Source of the DNA: UBA4802 sp964509195
Lineage (GTDB): Bacteria; Spirochaetota; UBA4802; UB4802
Reading direction: 5' to 3'
Length of the DNA: 64,000 nt
NCBI GenBank assembly: GCA_964509195.1
Contig: CAZDWJ010000011.1
Span: forward strand, 1 to 64,000
Under the pieces are notes generated by a model. It worked only from the letters and a program-made list of their open reading frames with translations. It ran no database searches and had not been told where the DNA came from. This document shows positions 8,970-17,882 of this stretch, one piece after another. How positions within the stretch are numbered: the first letter of the stretch is position 1; each line of letters opens with the position of its first letter. Made by a program: the position numbers and the translations under genes.

Positions 8970-10832
8970 ATGGGTTTGATAGTTGACAGGCGTGATCAGG
9001 AATTTGTGTTGTACGAAATGTTAGGATTGCAGGAATTGTTTTCAACCCCCCGCTTTGCAGACTACTCAAAGGATATGTTTGATATGGCTATTGATCTGTC
9101 AAAGCGAATATCCGAAGAGGAAGTGTTGCCAAAATACATGGAAGGTGACAGAGAAGGTGCAAAATTAGTGAATGGTGAAGTAAAAGTTCCCAGGTGCTAT
9201 CATCAATTGCACAAAATCATGAACGATAGCGGCCTTTTTACAATGGCTGTATCACCGGAAGCAGGTGGGCAGGGTTTCCCATATGTGATTGATTTAGCTG
9301 CAAGGGAATACTATGTGTTCAACATGGGGTTTTTATTATACCCTGAAGCTGCAGTAGGTGCAGCACATCTTATTGAAGTGTATGGTACACAAGAGCAGAA
9401 AGATAAATACATGTACAAAATGTATGAAGGTAAGTGGGGCGGCACCATGGTGTTAACAGAACCTGAAGCAGGTTCTGATGTAGGTAATTTAAAGACAAAA
9501 GCCATACCACAGCCTGATGGAACATACAAAATTGTGGGTAGCAAGATATTTATATCAGGTGGTGATTCAGACCTTTTTGAAAATATTGTACACCCAGTGC
9601 TGGCACGAATTGAAGGTGACCCGGCAGGTACCAGTGGCATATCAATATTCCTTGTACCAAAATATCTGGTAAATGATGATGGCACGTTGGGAAGAAAAAA
9701 TGATATTAGTATAACCGGCATAGAGCACAAGATGGGATTAAAGGGGAGCGCCACCTGTTCTATGAGTTTTGGTGATAACGGCAACTGCTATGCAGAGCTT
9801 TTAGGACAGCCACGACAGGGAATGAAGATAATGTTCCAGATGATGAATGAAGCGCGGCTTGGCATGGGATTACAGGGTTTGGGAACTGCATCCATTGCTT
9901 ACCTGCATGCATTAAACTATGCCAAGGAACGTAAGCAGGGTGCGGACCTTTTAAACATGCAGAATCCTGAAGCACCACGCGTTTCTATCATTAATCATCC
10001 TGATGTGCGTAGAATGCTTTTATGGATGAAATCGCATGTTGAAGGGATGCGTGCATTAGTATATTTGTGTGCACTAGCTATCGACCGCAAAGAAGCAAGC
10101 GAAGGTGAAGAAGCTGAAAAATGGCATGGTATTATGGAACTTCTTGTCCCTATAACCAAAGCATATTGCACTGATATGGGTTTCAAAGTCACAGAGCTTG
10201 CTATCCAGATTTACGGTGGCTATGGCTACTGCCAAGACTATCCTGTGGAACAGTTTATGCGTGATTTAAAAATTGCTTCAATTTATGAAGGCACAAACGG
10301 GATACAGGCACTTGATCTTGTTGGCCGAAAGATGTCACAGAAGAAGGGAGCAAACTTCATTAATTTCCTTGGTGAAATTAATAAGACACTGGCACGCTAC
10401 AAAGATAATCCACGGCTTGCTGATATTTCAAAGGATGTGCAGGATGCAGTGAATTTACTTGCTGATATGGGCATGTTCTTTGTACAGTGTGGCAAAGAGG
10501 GCAAGTTCCTTATACCAATCAGCAATGCCTATCCTTTCTTAAATCTTATGGGTACCGTTGCGTTAGGGTGGCTTTTATTCTGGCAGAGTGGTATTGCGTA
10601 TGAAAAGCTTGACGAAATCTGCAAACAAAATAATGTTGATGTCAATGATAAGAAAACTGTAGCACAGCTTGCAAAGGACCACAAAGATGCAGCATTTTAT
10701 AGTGGCAAGATTCACAGCGCACGTTACTATATTACGCATGTGTTGCCACATGCACAGTCATATGCAAAGGCAATCAAAAGTCAGAATCTTTCGATGCTTG
10801 ACATTCCAGAAGAAAGCTTTGCGATAGAGTAA
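8970..10832 (+). CDS. Acyl-CoA dehydrogenase, long form
   Basis: A 620-residue FAD-dependent acyl-CoA dehydrogenase, well over the 380 residues of the short family, so it belongs to the class with an extra C-terminal helical domain. Visible motifs are MVLTEPEAGSDVGNL (FAD/substrate region, about 155-170), ITGIEHKMGLKGSATCSMSF and, near residue 434, IYEGTNGIQALDLVGRKM, containing the probable catalytic glutamate. The start ATG 8970 follows GAGG; an in-frame TTG lies six bases earlier. It probably catalyses the first step of beta-oxidation with the divergent ligase. Confidence 0.92.
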   Translation: MGLIVDRRDQEFVLYEMLGLQELFSTPRFADYSKDMFDMAIDLSKRISEEEVLPKYMEGDREGAKLVNGEVKVPRCYHQLHKIMNDSGLFTMAVSPEAGGQGFPYVIDLAAREYYVFNMGFLLYPEAAVGAAHLIEVYGTQEQKDKYMYKMYEGKWGGTMVLTEPEAGSDVGNLKTKAIPQPDGTYKIVGSKIFISGGDSDLFENIVHPVLARIEGDPAGTSGISIFLVPKYLVNDDGTLGRKNDISITGIEHKMGLKGSATCSMSFGDNGNCYAELLGQPRQGMKIMFQMMNEARLGMGLQGLGTASIAYLHALNYAKERKQGADLLNMQNPEAPRVSIINHPDVRRMLLWMKSHVEGMRALVYLCALAIDRKEASEGEEAEKWHGIMELLVPITKAYCTDMGFKVTELAIQIYGGYGYCQDYPVEQFMRDLKIASIYEGTNGIQALDLVGRKMSQKKGANFINFLGEINKTLARYKDNPRLADISKDVQDAVNLLADMGMFFVQCGKEGKFLIPISNAYPFLNLMGTVALGWLLFWQSGIAYEKLDEICKQNNVDVNDKKTVAQLAKDHKDAAFYSGKIHSARYYITHVLPHAQSYAKAIKSQNLSMLDIPEESFAIE

Positions 10833-10855
10833 ACAGGTTGTTGCATTCTGCAACC

Positions 10856-10890
10856 CAAAAAAGCGGGCCAGTAAGGCTCGCTTTTTTCAT
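10856..10890 (+). terminator. Intrinsic terminator after acyl-CoA dehydrogenase
   Basis: An AAGCGGGCC/GGCTCGCTT stem with a five-base loop is followed by six T residues, about 30 nt after the stop codon. Confidence 0.85.
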
Positions 10891-10979
10891 GGTAACTATC
10901 GCATATATAAAAAATAGTTGCACAAACTATATTTTTGTGGCCGATAGTAACCTATTCCATATGTGAAAATGAGGACGCA

Positions 10980-12422
10980 GTGGCATATAAAAATCTACAG
11001 AAATTTATCTCAGCATTAGAGAAAGCGGGACAGCTTAAACGAATCACGGCAGAAGTTGACCCATATTTAGAAATAACCGAAATTGCCGACAGGATGAGTA
11101 AAACAAATGGTCCCGCACTGCTTTTTGAAAAGGTGAGAGGTTCAGACTATCCGGTACTCATCAATGCGTTTGGCAGTTACGGGCGCATGCAGATGGCATT
11201 GCACTGCAATTCGTTTGATGAGATTGGGCTAAAGATTTTTAACCTTATCACAACACAGCCACCAAAAACCTTTGCAGAAAAGATTAAGGCGCTTTTGACG
11301 TTAAAAGATATTGCAAAGATAATGCCAAAAGAGGTGAGCAAAGCTCCGTGTCAGGTGCACATGATCAAAGACGGTGCACTGCTTGATGCGCTTCCCATAC
11401 TAACCTGCTGGCCAAAGGATGGTGGTCCATTTATTACGCTGCCCATAGTTATCACCAAAGACCCTGAGACAGGAATTCAGAATGCTGGTATGTACCGCAT
11501 GCACAAGTTTACCAATACCACCACCGGAATGCACTGGCAGTACAACAAAGACGGTGCACGCCATTACCGCAAGTACTGTGAGTTGCAGCAACGAATGCCG
11601 GTTGCTGTCGCCCTTGGAGGTAGCCCTGCCGTAACGTATGCTGCAACAGCACCTCTACCACCTGACATTGATGAAATGCTGTTTGCTGGATTTTTAGAGG
11701 GTGAACCGGTGGAACTAGTGAAAGCAAAAACGGTGGATTTACTGGTGCCTGCTGAAGCTGAGTTTGTTATTGAAGGTTATGTTGACCCTGGCGATGAAAC
11801 CATTGAGGGCCCGTTTGGCGATCATACTGGATTTTATTCTGCAGCTGACAGGTATCCTGTATTTCACGTTACCTGCATTACCACGCGTGATAATCCAGTG
11901 TATCCGGCAACAATTGTTGGCAAGCCACCAATGGAAGATTGCTACATGGCAAAGGCAACGGAGCGGATATTCTTGCCGTTTTTACAGATGCTCATACCTG
12001 AGATTGCAGATATTGAGCTTCCACTGGAAGGTGTATTTCACAACTGTGCGCTTGTATCAATTAAAAAGCAGTATGCCGGGCAGGCTAAGAAGGTTATTAG
12101 CGCACTGTGGGGTTTGGGTCAAATGGCTTCAACTAAATATATTGTTGTGTTTGATGATGATATTAATTTACGCGATTACAGTACGGTGGTGTGGAAGCTT
12201 CTTAATAATGTTGATCCACGCCGTGATTTAATGATAGTGGAGGGCCCACTTGATGCGCTTGACCATTCGGCGCCATTTGCTAATTTTGGTGGAAAGATGG
12301 GCATTGATGCAACGCGAAAAACAAAGGAAGAAGGCATGGGCCGTGATTGGCCTGAAGAAATAAAAATGTCACAGGACATTATTGAACGTGTCACAAAGAG
12401 GTGGAAGGAATATGGATTTTAA
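10980..12422 (+). CDS. ubiD: UbiD-family decarboxylase (menaquinone pathway)
   Basis: A 480-residue UbiD-type decarboxylase that would use prenylated FMN made by UbiX. In futalosine-pathway organisms such proteins (MqnL) are assigned to decarboxylation of the naphthoate ring. Family features are FGSYGRMQMAL near the N-terminus, the segment IEGYVDPGDETIEGPFGDHTG (about 265-285, with the E-x-P-F-G-D-H core) and the C-terminal GGKMGIDATRK. GTG at 10980 preceded by GAGG is chosen over an in-frame start at 10935. The last 11 nt overlap ubiA. Together with ubiX and the mqn genes this supports a menaquinone rather than ubiquinone role. Confidence 0.9.
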   Translation: MAYKNLQKFISALEKAGQLKRITAEVDPYLEITEIADRMSKTNGPALLFEKVRGSDYPVLINAFGSYGRMQMALHCNSFDEIGLKIFNLITTQPPKTFAEKIKALLTLKDIAKIMPKEVSKAPCQVHMIKDGALLDALPILTCWPKDGGPFITLPIVITKDPETGIQNAGMYRMHKFTNTTTGMHWQYNKDGARHYRKYCELQQRMPVAVALGGSPAVTYAATAPLPPDIDEMLFAGFLEGEPVELVKAKTVDLLVPAEAEFVIEGYVDPGDETIEGPFGDHTGFYSAADRYPVFHVTCITTRDNPVYPATIVGKPPMEDCYMAKATERIFLPFLQMLIPEIADIELPLEGVFHNCALVSIKKQYAGQAKKVISALWGLGQMASTKYIVVFDDDINLRDYSTVVWKLLNNVDPRRDLMIVEGPLDALDHSAPFANFGGKMGIDATRKTKEEGMGRDWPEEIKMSQDIIERVTKRWKEYGF

Positions 12423-13257
12423 GAAGCTATCTCAACTTATCATGATTGAACAAACGGTGTTTGCACTACCATTTGCATATTTAGGCATTCTTTTTGCAGG
12501 AGGTGGAAAACTTTCAACGTGGATTTTTGCATCTGTTGCGCTTGTTGCTGCACGAACCGTTGGTATGTGCTTCAATCGCCTTATTGATGCTGAGATTGAT
12601 GCAAAGAATCCCCGCACCAAAGACCGTTTACTGCCAAAAGGTGAGGTCACACGGCAGGAGGTGTTGCGTGCGGCTGTTATTTCATATGTTGTGTTTGTTG
12701 TTGCATCGTATATGCTCAATATGCTGTGTTTTTATCTTTCTTTTGTGGCGATAGCTCTTTTAATAAGCTATTCATACTTTAAAAGGTTTTCATCAGCTTC
12801 ACATCTATATTTAGGTTTTGTGGAAGCAGCCGCACCTATTGGAGGTTACCTAGCAGTGACAGGTGAGTTTGCGCTGATCCCATTCATACTAGGGTTTGCC
12901 ATTATGATGTGGATTGCTGGTCTTGATGTGGTGTATGCACTGCTTGATATTGATTTTGATCGTAAAGAAGGCTTGCACTCAATACCTGCACAATATGGAC
13001 ATGATAAGGCGCTTATTATTTCGGCATTGCTGTATGTGTTATCGTTTGCTTCGCTGATAGCAGCTGGTGTCATGACAACGCGCAAAGAAGCATACTGGAT
13101 AGGCGTTTTGTGTGTGGGGATTATTTTTATCTACCAGCAAAAATTAGCGCGCAGTAAGGATTTGGAGCATGCAATAAAGGAGTTCTTCAAGGTTAATTCG
13201 TTCATATCGCCGGTGTTATTTTTTGCTACGTTTATTGATGTATTTTTTATTGTATGA
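12412..13257 (+). CDS. ubiA: UbiA-family prenyltransferase (menaquinone pathway)
   Basis: A 281-residue integral membrane prenyltransferase with about eight hydrophobic segments. The two Asp-rich motifs of the family are present: NRLIDAEIDAKNPRTKDR (about 56-73) and DVVYALLDIDFDRKEG (about 177-192), which bind the Mg-diphosphate of the prenyl donor. In mqn clusters this corresponds to MqnP. The start ATG lies inside the 3' end of ubiD with GGAAGGAAT upstream. Downstream the pathway genes are interrupted by about 4 kb of accessory DNA before ubiX. Confidence 0.92.
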   Translation: MDFKKLSQLIMIEQTVFALPFAYLGILFAGGGKLSTWIFASVALVAARTVGMCFNRLIDAEIDAKNPRTKDRLLPKGEVTRQEVLRAAVISYVVFVVASYMLNMLCFYLSFVAIALLISYSYFKRFSSASHLYLGFVEAAAPIGGYLAVTGEFALIPFILGFAIMMWIAGLDVVYALLDIDFDRKEGLHSIPAQYGHDKALIISALLYVLSFASLIAAGVMTTRKEAYWIGVLCVGIIFIYQQKLARSKDLEHAIKEFFKVNSFISPVLFFATFIDVFFIV

Positions 13258-13363
13258 AATATTTAAAAATTTATAGAGCTAATACGAACGATATTCATAA
13301 AGGATATAGTATATATAAGCTGATTTTTTTAAGGATATTCTCTTGTGAATATATTATTATTTA

Positions 13364-13419
13364 AAAACTACTTTCTTTTATTGAAAATGCAAGGATGAAA
13401 CTAGTTTTTAGATGTGTCC
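13364..13419 (+). repeat. Dispersed imperfect repeat, copy A
   Basis: A 56-nt stretch that aligns without gaps to 46457-46512 with 46 identical positions by my count. A less similar stretch follows the next gene at 13961-14017. Just upstream a small hairpin (ATATTC/GAATAT) has a counterpart (ATGTTCCC/GGGGAGCAT) before copy B. Confidence 0.5.
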
Positions 13420-13488
13420 TTAAATATTTGTCTTATTTTATAGATGGTACTCCAAAATACAACCTAAAAAATACTTTGGGAGGAAACA

Positions 13489-13962
13489 ATGAATATTGAA
13501 ACAACCACCTGTATTTCCTTAGAACACTTAGAAGTACTTAGATGGTGTGCACAGAAATACAATATGTCGTTAAGAACTTTTATCTCTGCACTTATAAGCT
13601 TTACAGCACAATGGGAAAAAAATGATGTAAAGTCCTTTAGCCAGCTTTCTTATCGACAAAAAGGAACAACTTGGAAACGACTGCATCTTGTGTTATATGA
13701 GGATGAATATGAGTTCTTTATGGATGTTAAGAAGGTGTGGAAGATGTCATTAGCTAAAATAATTGCCTATTGCTTGGAACACGTGTTAGATGATTTTTTA
13801 AAAATACTTGAAGGGATAGATGATAATGATTATACCGATAACTATCGGCATACAGGGTACACATTTTGTGTTTATAAAGAAGAAGATATTGTATGTTGTC
13901 AATTTTACTGGGGACCACATCCAAAAATAATACAAAAAGCAAAAAAATTAGGACACATATAA
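13489..13962 (+). CDS. Hypothetical protein, possibly DUF1564-like
   Basis: A 157-residue cytosolic protein with a good GGGAGGAAA ribosome site. The N-terminal part (LEHLEVLRWCAQKYNMSLRT) looks like a small DNA-binding fold; the middle has the pattern Y-R-Q-K-G...W-K-R-L-H-L-x-L-x-x-D-E followed by W-K-M-S-L-A-K-I-I-A-Y-C-L. This loosely recalls the Leptospira paralogous family DUF1564, but I cannot confirm it. It stands alone in the accessory insert within the menaquinone genes, between imperfect repeats at 13364-13419 and 13961-14017, which suggests that it moved in. Confidence 0.6.
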   Translation: MNIETTTCISLEHLEVLRWCAQKYNMSLRTFISALISFTAQWEKNDVKSFSQLSYRQKGTTWKRLHLVLYEDEYEFFMDVKKVWKMSLAKIIAYCLEHVLDDFLKILEGIDDNDYTDNYRHTGYTFCVYKEEDIVCCQFYWGPHPKIIQKAKKLGHI

Positions 13963-14017
13963 ACTACATTGTTTTTGATATGAATTATTAGAGATTAAGA
14001 CGGTTTTAGAATGTGTC
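13961..14017 (+). repeat. Weak repeat copy D after the hypothetical gene
   Basis: It shares AAACTACxTT near its start and TTTTAGAxTGTGTC near its end with copy A, with a more diverged centre. The last bases of the preceding gene contain GGACACAT, the complement of ATGTGTCC at the end of copy A. Confidence 0.3.
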
Positions 14018-14202
14018 ATATATAATAAAATTCATATCTCTTAATTTTTTTAAATCTATTTATTCTGTTATGTAAAGAAGATTCTCTTTTGTACTTTAAC
14101 TAGTTATTGTCTATTTATAAAAAGCGTGTTTATTAATTTGACTTTAATGAGTTTTCCTGATACCATTCATATATGAATAACTAAGTTTGGAGGAGAGTCT
14201 TC

Positions 14203-14801
14203 ATGAAAAATAAAAAGATGTATATTGTTGCTCTCTCAATTGTTTAAGAATTGTCATTATAATTGTAATCAAGCCAGTAGATATGGGAATACCGTATTCT
14301 ACGTATTTTGGAACATTAAATACTGAACTTACACGAAATGTGAAAAGGTGCCCTATCATTTTAGTTGATTTTGATAGATCGGATTCCAATTTGCAAGTTT
14401 TTTGGGATAAGAGGTGAATTCTGCTTCAGCTCTAGCAACTACTTGGTTCAAAGAGAAAGGCAATTGAAAATGCATTCCATTGATGCATTGGAGTGCTATG
14501 GAATATTTTATAATTTTTTATAATTATAGTAAGCAAATGTATCACCGATTGTTTAAGGGTAAGTAGACTTGTAACTGTGGTAGTAATATATTATTCGCTG
14601 GGAGGGCTCGTTGAGAATATAATTTATGGATTCAGTACTAATCAGGCTATTGTAAATGGGTCACGTTCCACAGCACTACACGTTGATGATTATATTTTTC
14701 TGCTTCCCACACAGAGCGAAGCAATTATGCGTGAGTTTGGTGATGTGGTTATGATACGTAATGGAAAGATAGTTGGTAGATATCTTGCATTACCACAGTA
14801 G
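14203..14801 (+). pseudogene. Decayed gene remnants, unknown
   Basis: An intact start region (GGAGGAGAG, then ATG at 14203 encoding a signal-like MKNKKMYIVALSIV) is broken by TAA after 14 codons. Shifting frame gives a further open stretch, IVIIIVIKPVDMGIPYST, ending at a TGA near 14417. A later fragment (14577-14801) is open again, with HVDDYIFLLP and MIRNGKIVGRYLALPQ. No intact product is possible. The fragments may come from one or two ancestral genes; I do not recognise them. Confidence 0.5.
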
Positions 14802-15180
14802 ATGAAAATGTTTCCGGTCTCACACATAAACACACTTCTACTGATTGTAAAAAGATGATTGATGAGTACATCAAAACAGATGTTGGGATGTAAGGAGCTA
14901 TCCTAAAAGTGGCCAATGCGTAAATTTTGTAAACATCAGATGGTAACCAGTGTTCATTTTATACAAATTTATTTAAGGCATTCAAACTACTATGTTGGTA
15001 AAGGCAGCTTAGGCACAGAAGCCGAAGCGCATTGGGTTGCGTGCTTTACGATAATAGCCAGGATAGCGTCTTAAAGCACTCCGCCGTTTGAGGCACACTT
15101 TGGCGGTTGGTAAGGGGGTATTGAGTGCATAAATTCCCCCTTACGAAAAATAAAATTTCTATTTTTGGAGGAAAATCAAG
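14802..15180. other. Gene-free stretch with GC-richer hairpins
   Basis: No coding sequence is supported. The part from about 15000 to 15145 is visibly richer in G and C than its surroundings and can form three hairpins: AAGCGCA with TGCGTGCTT (15025-15046, with a two-base bulge), CCGCC with GGCGG (15081-15106), and TAAGGGGG with CCCCCTTA (15111-15143). It could be a structured RNA or a relic of imported DNA. Confidence 0.35.
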
Positions 15181-15903
15181 ATGACATCGACTAAGCAGAG
15201 CTACATCAAGTATTATATTGAATTTCAGATATTACTGGTGATCATATTCACTCTAATAGATTTAATAGGACTATATAGTGGGCATAAAATCAATTACGTG
15301 GCAATTCCTAAAGGGTTGCTTTCATTATCAGCAACGGTTTTTGTGTGGTTTGGATTGCAAGATGCTATCGCTAAAAAAGATTTAAAAATGTTGCGAATAA
15401 TATTTACCTGTACGTTTATTACCGATATGTGCGTGTTAACATGGACTCACTTTTTACCTGATTTATATATCCTTCTTACTATTGGGGGGATAGTTGCCTT
15501 GCCAATGCTTACAACAGTAATTATACGCCATACTGAATCATTTAAAGCTGTGAAAAAAAATGATGCGTTAATGCTGATTGCACTGTATGCGATTGCATTT
15601 GTTATTATTGTATATCTTTTTCAACTGTTGCAGCGATACAATATTTTAGCTATATCAATAGTATATGCACTGTTGCTGGTTCCTGTTGCATGGTCTGGGT
15701 GGCTGGTGCGTCGCTCTACGTATTTCCCTGCACATTCGCGGTGGATGATACCTGTTGCAACCACAAGCTATTTTATAATGGATGTGATTGGCATTTTTTA
15801 TAATGTGCGGTATGGACCAAATCCCGATATTTTTTATTTCTTTACATGGCCTCTTTATGCTGCATTTTTGATACTGATGCCGTTGTCAGGCAGGAAGGTG
15901 TGA
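15181..15903 (+). CDS. Multi-pass membrane protein, possibly YhhN/TMEM86-like
   Basis: A 240-residue protein with about eight hydrophobic segments and a strong GGAGG ribosome site. The C-terminal part, ATTSYFIMDVIGIFYN followed by FFTWPLYAAFLILMP, faintly recalls the pattern of YhhN lysoplasmalogenases (a small residue-rich helix with S-x-x-x-x-D, then a final Y-containing helix), but the resemblance is too weak for a functional name. It is convergent with the radical SAM gene, 21 bp away, in the accessory insert. Confidence 0.7.
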   Translation: MTSTKQSYIKYYIEFQILLVIIFTLIDLIGLYSGHKINYVAIPKGLLSLSATVFVWFGLQDAIAKKDLKMLRIIFTCTFITDMCVLTWTHFLPDLYILLTIGGIVALPMLTTVIIRHTESFKAVKKNDALMLIALYAIAFVIIVYLFQLLQRYNILAISIVYALLLVPVAWSGWLVRRSTYFPAHSRWMIPVATTSYFIMDVIGIFYNVRYGPNPDIFYFFTWPLYAAFLILMPLSGRKV

Positions 15904-15924
15904 TTAATTGTAATTTCTAAATGT

Positions 15925-16995
15925 TTAAAAAAACGACATCTCCTGTATATCAAGGTTGGTTAGGCCTGCTTCTTTTGCCCAGCGTATAGCATTTTCATAT
16001 TCCTTTTCAGTGATACGGCGTGCAATAGCTGGGAACTCCCGTGCACGATAAGCGGGCATGTACTGCGACATTATATTGACATAAGTATTTTTTGGTAGAT
16101 TATTGGCTATCCATTGTAAAACATGACGGGTACCACTTACATTGTTTGGCAATACCAGATGTCGTATCATTAGACCACGATACATAAGTCCATCTTTTGC
16201 AGGTGTAGCAATACCAACCTGTTTGTGCATTTCTAGCAGTGCTTGCTTTGTTATTTCAGGATACGAATGTGCATCTGAAGAATATTTGGCAGCCATATCC
16301 GGATCAGAGTATTTAAAATCCGGCAAATATATATCAACAACACCATCAAGTAATTGCAACACTTCACGTCGTTCCCATCCATGTGTATTATACACTAGAG
16401 GAATTCTTAATCCACGACTTGCAGCAATATCAAGTGCTTTAAGAACGTGCGCTGAATAATGTGTTGGAGTTACTATGTTGATGTTGTGACAGCCTTGCTT
16501 TTGTAATGAAAGCATCATTTCAGCAAGGCGTTCAATGGATATTAAATTTCCTTCACCGTTATGAGCTATTTCCCAGTTGATACAAAAAACGCAGCGTAGC
16601 CCACAGTGCGTCATGAATATGGTGCCTGAACCAAATCTACCAACTAAAGGGCGTTCTTCGCCAAAATGTGGTGTAAAGGATGAAACATAAAGTTTTGATG
16701 ATGCACCACAAAATCCTGTCTGGCCTTTTAAACGATTTACACCACACTCTCTTGGACAAAGTTTACATGAAGACATCATTGACCATAGTGCATCTGCCCT
16801 TTTTTTAAGCTGACCGTTTTTGTGTAATCGAACATAAGAAGGTTCAAACTCATTTTTCTTTATTAGTGGATTTATTTTGTTACTTTGTGCAAAAGCTTTA
16901 TATTTATTAAGGATAATTGTAATAACACCAGCAATAAATGGAACTAGTGTAACTAAAACTGTTTTAAAAAAATGTTTTCGTGTGTATTTGTCCAT
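15925..16995 (-). CDS. Radical SAM protein of the PflA/AmrS type with N-terminal membrane anchor
   Basis: A 356-residue protein. The N-terminus DKYTRKHFFKTVLVTLVPFI has a twin-arginine-like RKHFFK next to a hydrophobic segment. A cysteine cluster CKLCPRECGVNR (about 80-91) is typical of the AmrS/PflX family, and the radical SAM cluster motif is CGLRCVFC (C-x3-C-x2-C). Further family segments are NIVTPTHY, VYNTHGWE and VDIYLPDFKY. The family resembles pyruvate formate-lyase activating enzymes; its substrate is not known. Start choice is uncertain because none of the three in-frame ATGs (17031, 17013, 16995) has a good ribosome site. Confidence 0.85.
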   Translation of the reverse strand: MDKYTRKHFFKTVLVTLVPFIAGVITIILNKYKAFAQSNKINPLIKKNEFEPSYVRLHKNGQLKKRADALWSMMSSCKLCPRECGVNRLKGQTGFCGASSKLYVSSFTPHFGEERPLVGRFGSGTIFMTHCGLRCVFCINWEIAHNGEGNLISIERLAEMMLSLQKQGCHNINIVTPTHYSAHVLKALDIAASRGLRIPLVYNTHGWERREVLQLLDGVVDIYLPDFKYSDPDMAAKYSSDAHSYPEITKQALLEMHKQVGIATPAKDGLMYRGLMIRHLVLPNNVSGTRHVLQWIANNLPKNTYVNIMSQYMPAYRAREFPAIARRITEKEYENAIRWAKEAGLTNLDIQEMSFF

Positions 16996-17110
16996 GATGT
17001 TTAGTTGTATCATTGTACCATCAGTGTACAAGATATTGATTTTGTTTTAAAACGTCAATAGACAAACAAACGTATGTGTACAATTTTTATCTGTCTACAT
17101 TAAAAAAGGA

Positions 17111-17160
17111 AACTTTTAAAAACTAACTTTTAAGGTTGTTTTCTAAGTATATATAAAATA
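17111..17160 (+). repeat. Dispersed repeat, partial copy C
   Basis: AACTTTTAAAAACTAA at 17111-17126 is identical to 46403-46418, and both are followed by T-rich sequence, TGTT and TATATAAAAT. This looks like the 5' part of the repeat family represented by copies A and B. AT-richness raises the chance of coincidence. Confidence 0.35.
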
Positions 17161-17243
17161 CAGATCAGCATCTGTATCATAAGTAAATAATAAATCATCT
17201 ATTGTTTGCAGAGAACGCCTAATTGGGGATTTATAAAAATATG

Positions 17244-17272
17244 TTTAAATAATATGTCCATTGTGATACAAT
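17244..17272 (+). promoter_or_regulatory. Putative promoter for a possibly leaderless ubiX transcript
   Basis: TACAAT at 17267-17272 ends seven bases before the ubiX ATG, and TTTAAA lies 17 nt upstream at 17244-17249. No Shine-Dalgarno sequence precedes the ATG, so transcription could start at or very near the start codon. Confidence 0.3.
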
Positions 17273-17279
17273 TTATGCT

Positions 17280-17882
17280 ATGATAATTGTGTGCATAACA
17301 GGAGCCAGTGGCGCAATACTTGGAATACGGCTTATAGAAGAGTTGCTTCAACGAAATAAACAGATAACATGTATTGTATCACATAGTGCATGGAAGGTAT
17401 TGCAATATGAACTGCAAACAGATGCTCATACTATAAAGAATGTGCTCATGCAACGAAGCATTGATGATAGATTACTGCACAATCTTAAAGAATATACACC
17501 TGATGATTTTTTTACACCTGTGGCAAGCGGAAGTTACCAATTTGAAGCAGCAGTGGTTATCCCTGCATCAATGAAAACCGTGGCCGCTATCGCTCATGGG
17601 TATGCGGATAATCTAATCCACCGTGTGTGCGATGTTGCACTTAAAGAAAAACGCACACTTATTGTTGTGCCACGGGAAACACCAATGAGTGGAATACATC
17701 TTCATAATCTTTATACGCTGGCACAGTACGGCGCTATGGTGGTTATGCCCGTATTAGCATTTTATAATTTCCCCAAAACTATTGACGATGCTATTAATTT
17801 TATTGTTGGCAGGGTAATGGATCTGTTACATATTGAGCACAATCTTTATAAAAGATGGAACAATGAAGATAATAAGCGATAG
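17280..17882 (+). CDS. ubiX: UbiX flavin prenyltransferase
   Basis: A 200-residue UbiX homologue that joins dimethylallyl phosphate to FMN, making the cofactor for UbiD. The N-terminus IVCITGASGAILGIRLIEEL is the family signature; other conserved parts are PASMKTVAAIAHGYADNLIHRVCDV and VVPRETPMSGIHLHNL. It is the first gene of a tightly packed block ubiX-mqnE-mqnA-mqnC-menG and overlaps mqnE by 20 nt. Confidence 0.93.
   Translation: MIIVCITGASGAILGIRLIEELLQRNKQITCIVSHSAWKVLQYELQTDAHTIKNVLMQRSIDDRLLHNLKEYTPDDFFTPVASGSYQFEAAVVIPASMKTVAAIAHGYADNLIHRVCDVALKEKRTLIVVPRETPMSGIHLHNLYTLAQYGAMVVMPVLAFYNFPKTIDDAINFIVGRVMDLLHIEHNLYKRWNNEDNKR

Noticed and set aside
14577..14801. ABC-transporter ATPase C-terminal fragment (MIRNGKIVG)
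   Set aside because: The phrase is short and no Walker or signature motif remains, so the assignment cannot be supported.
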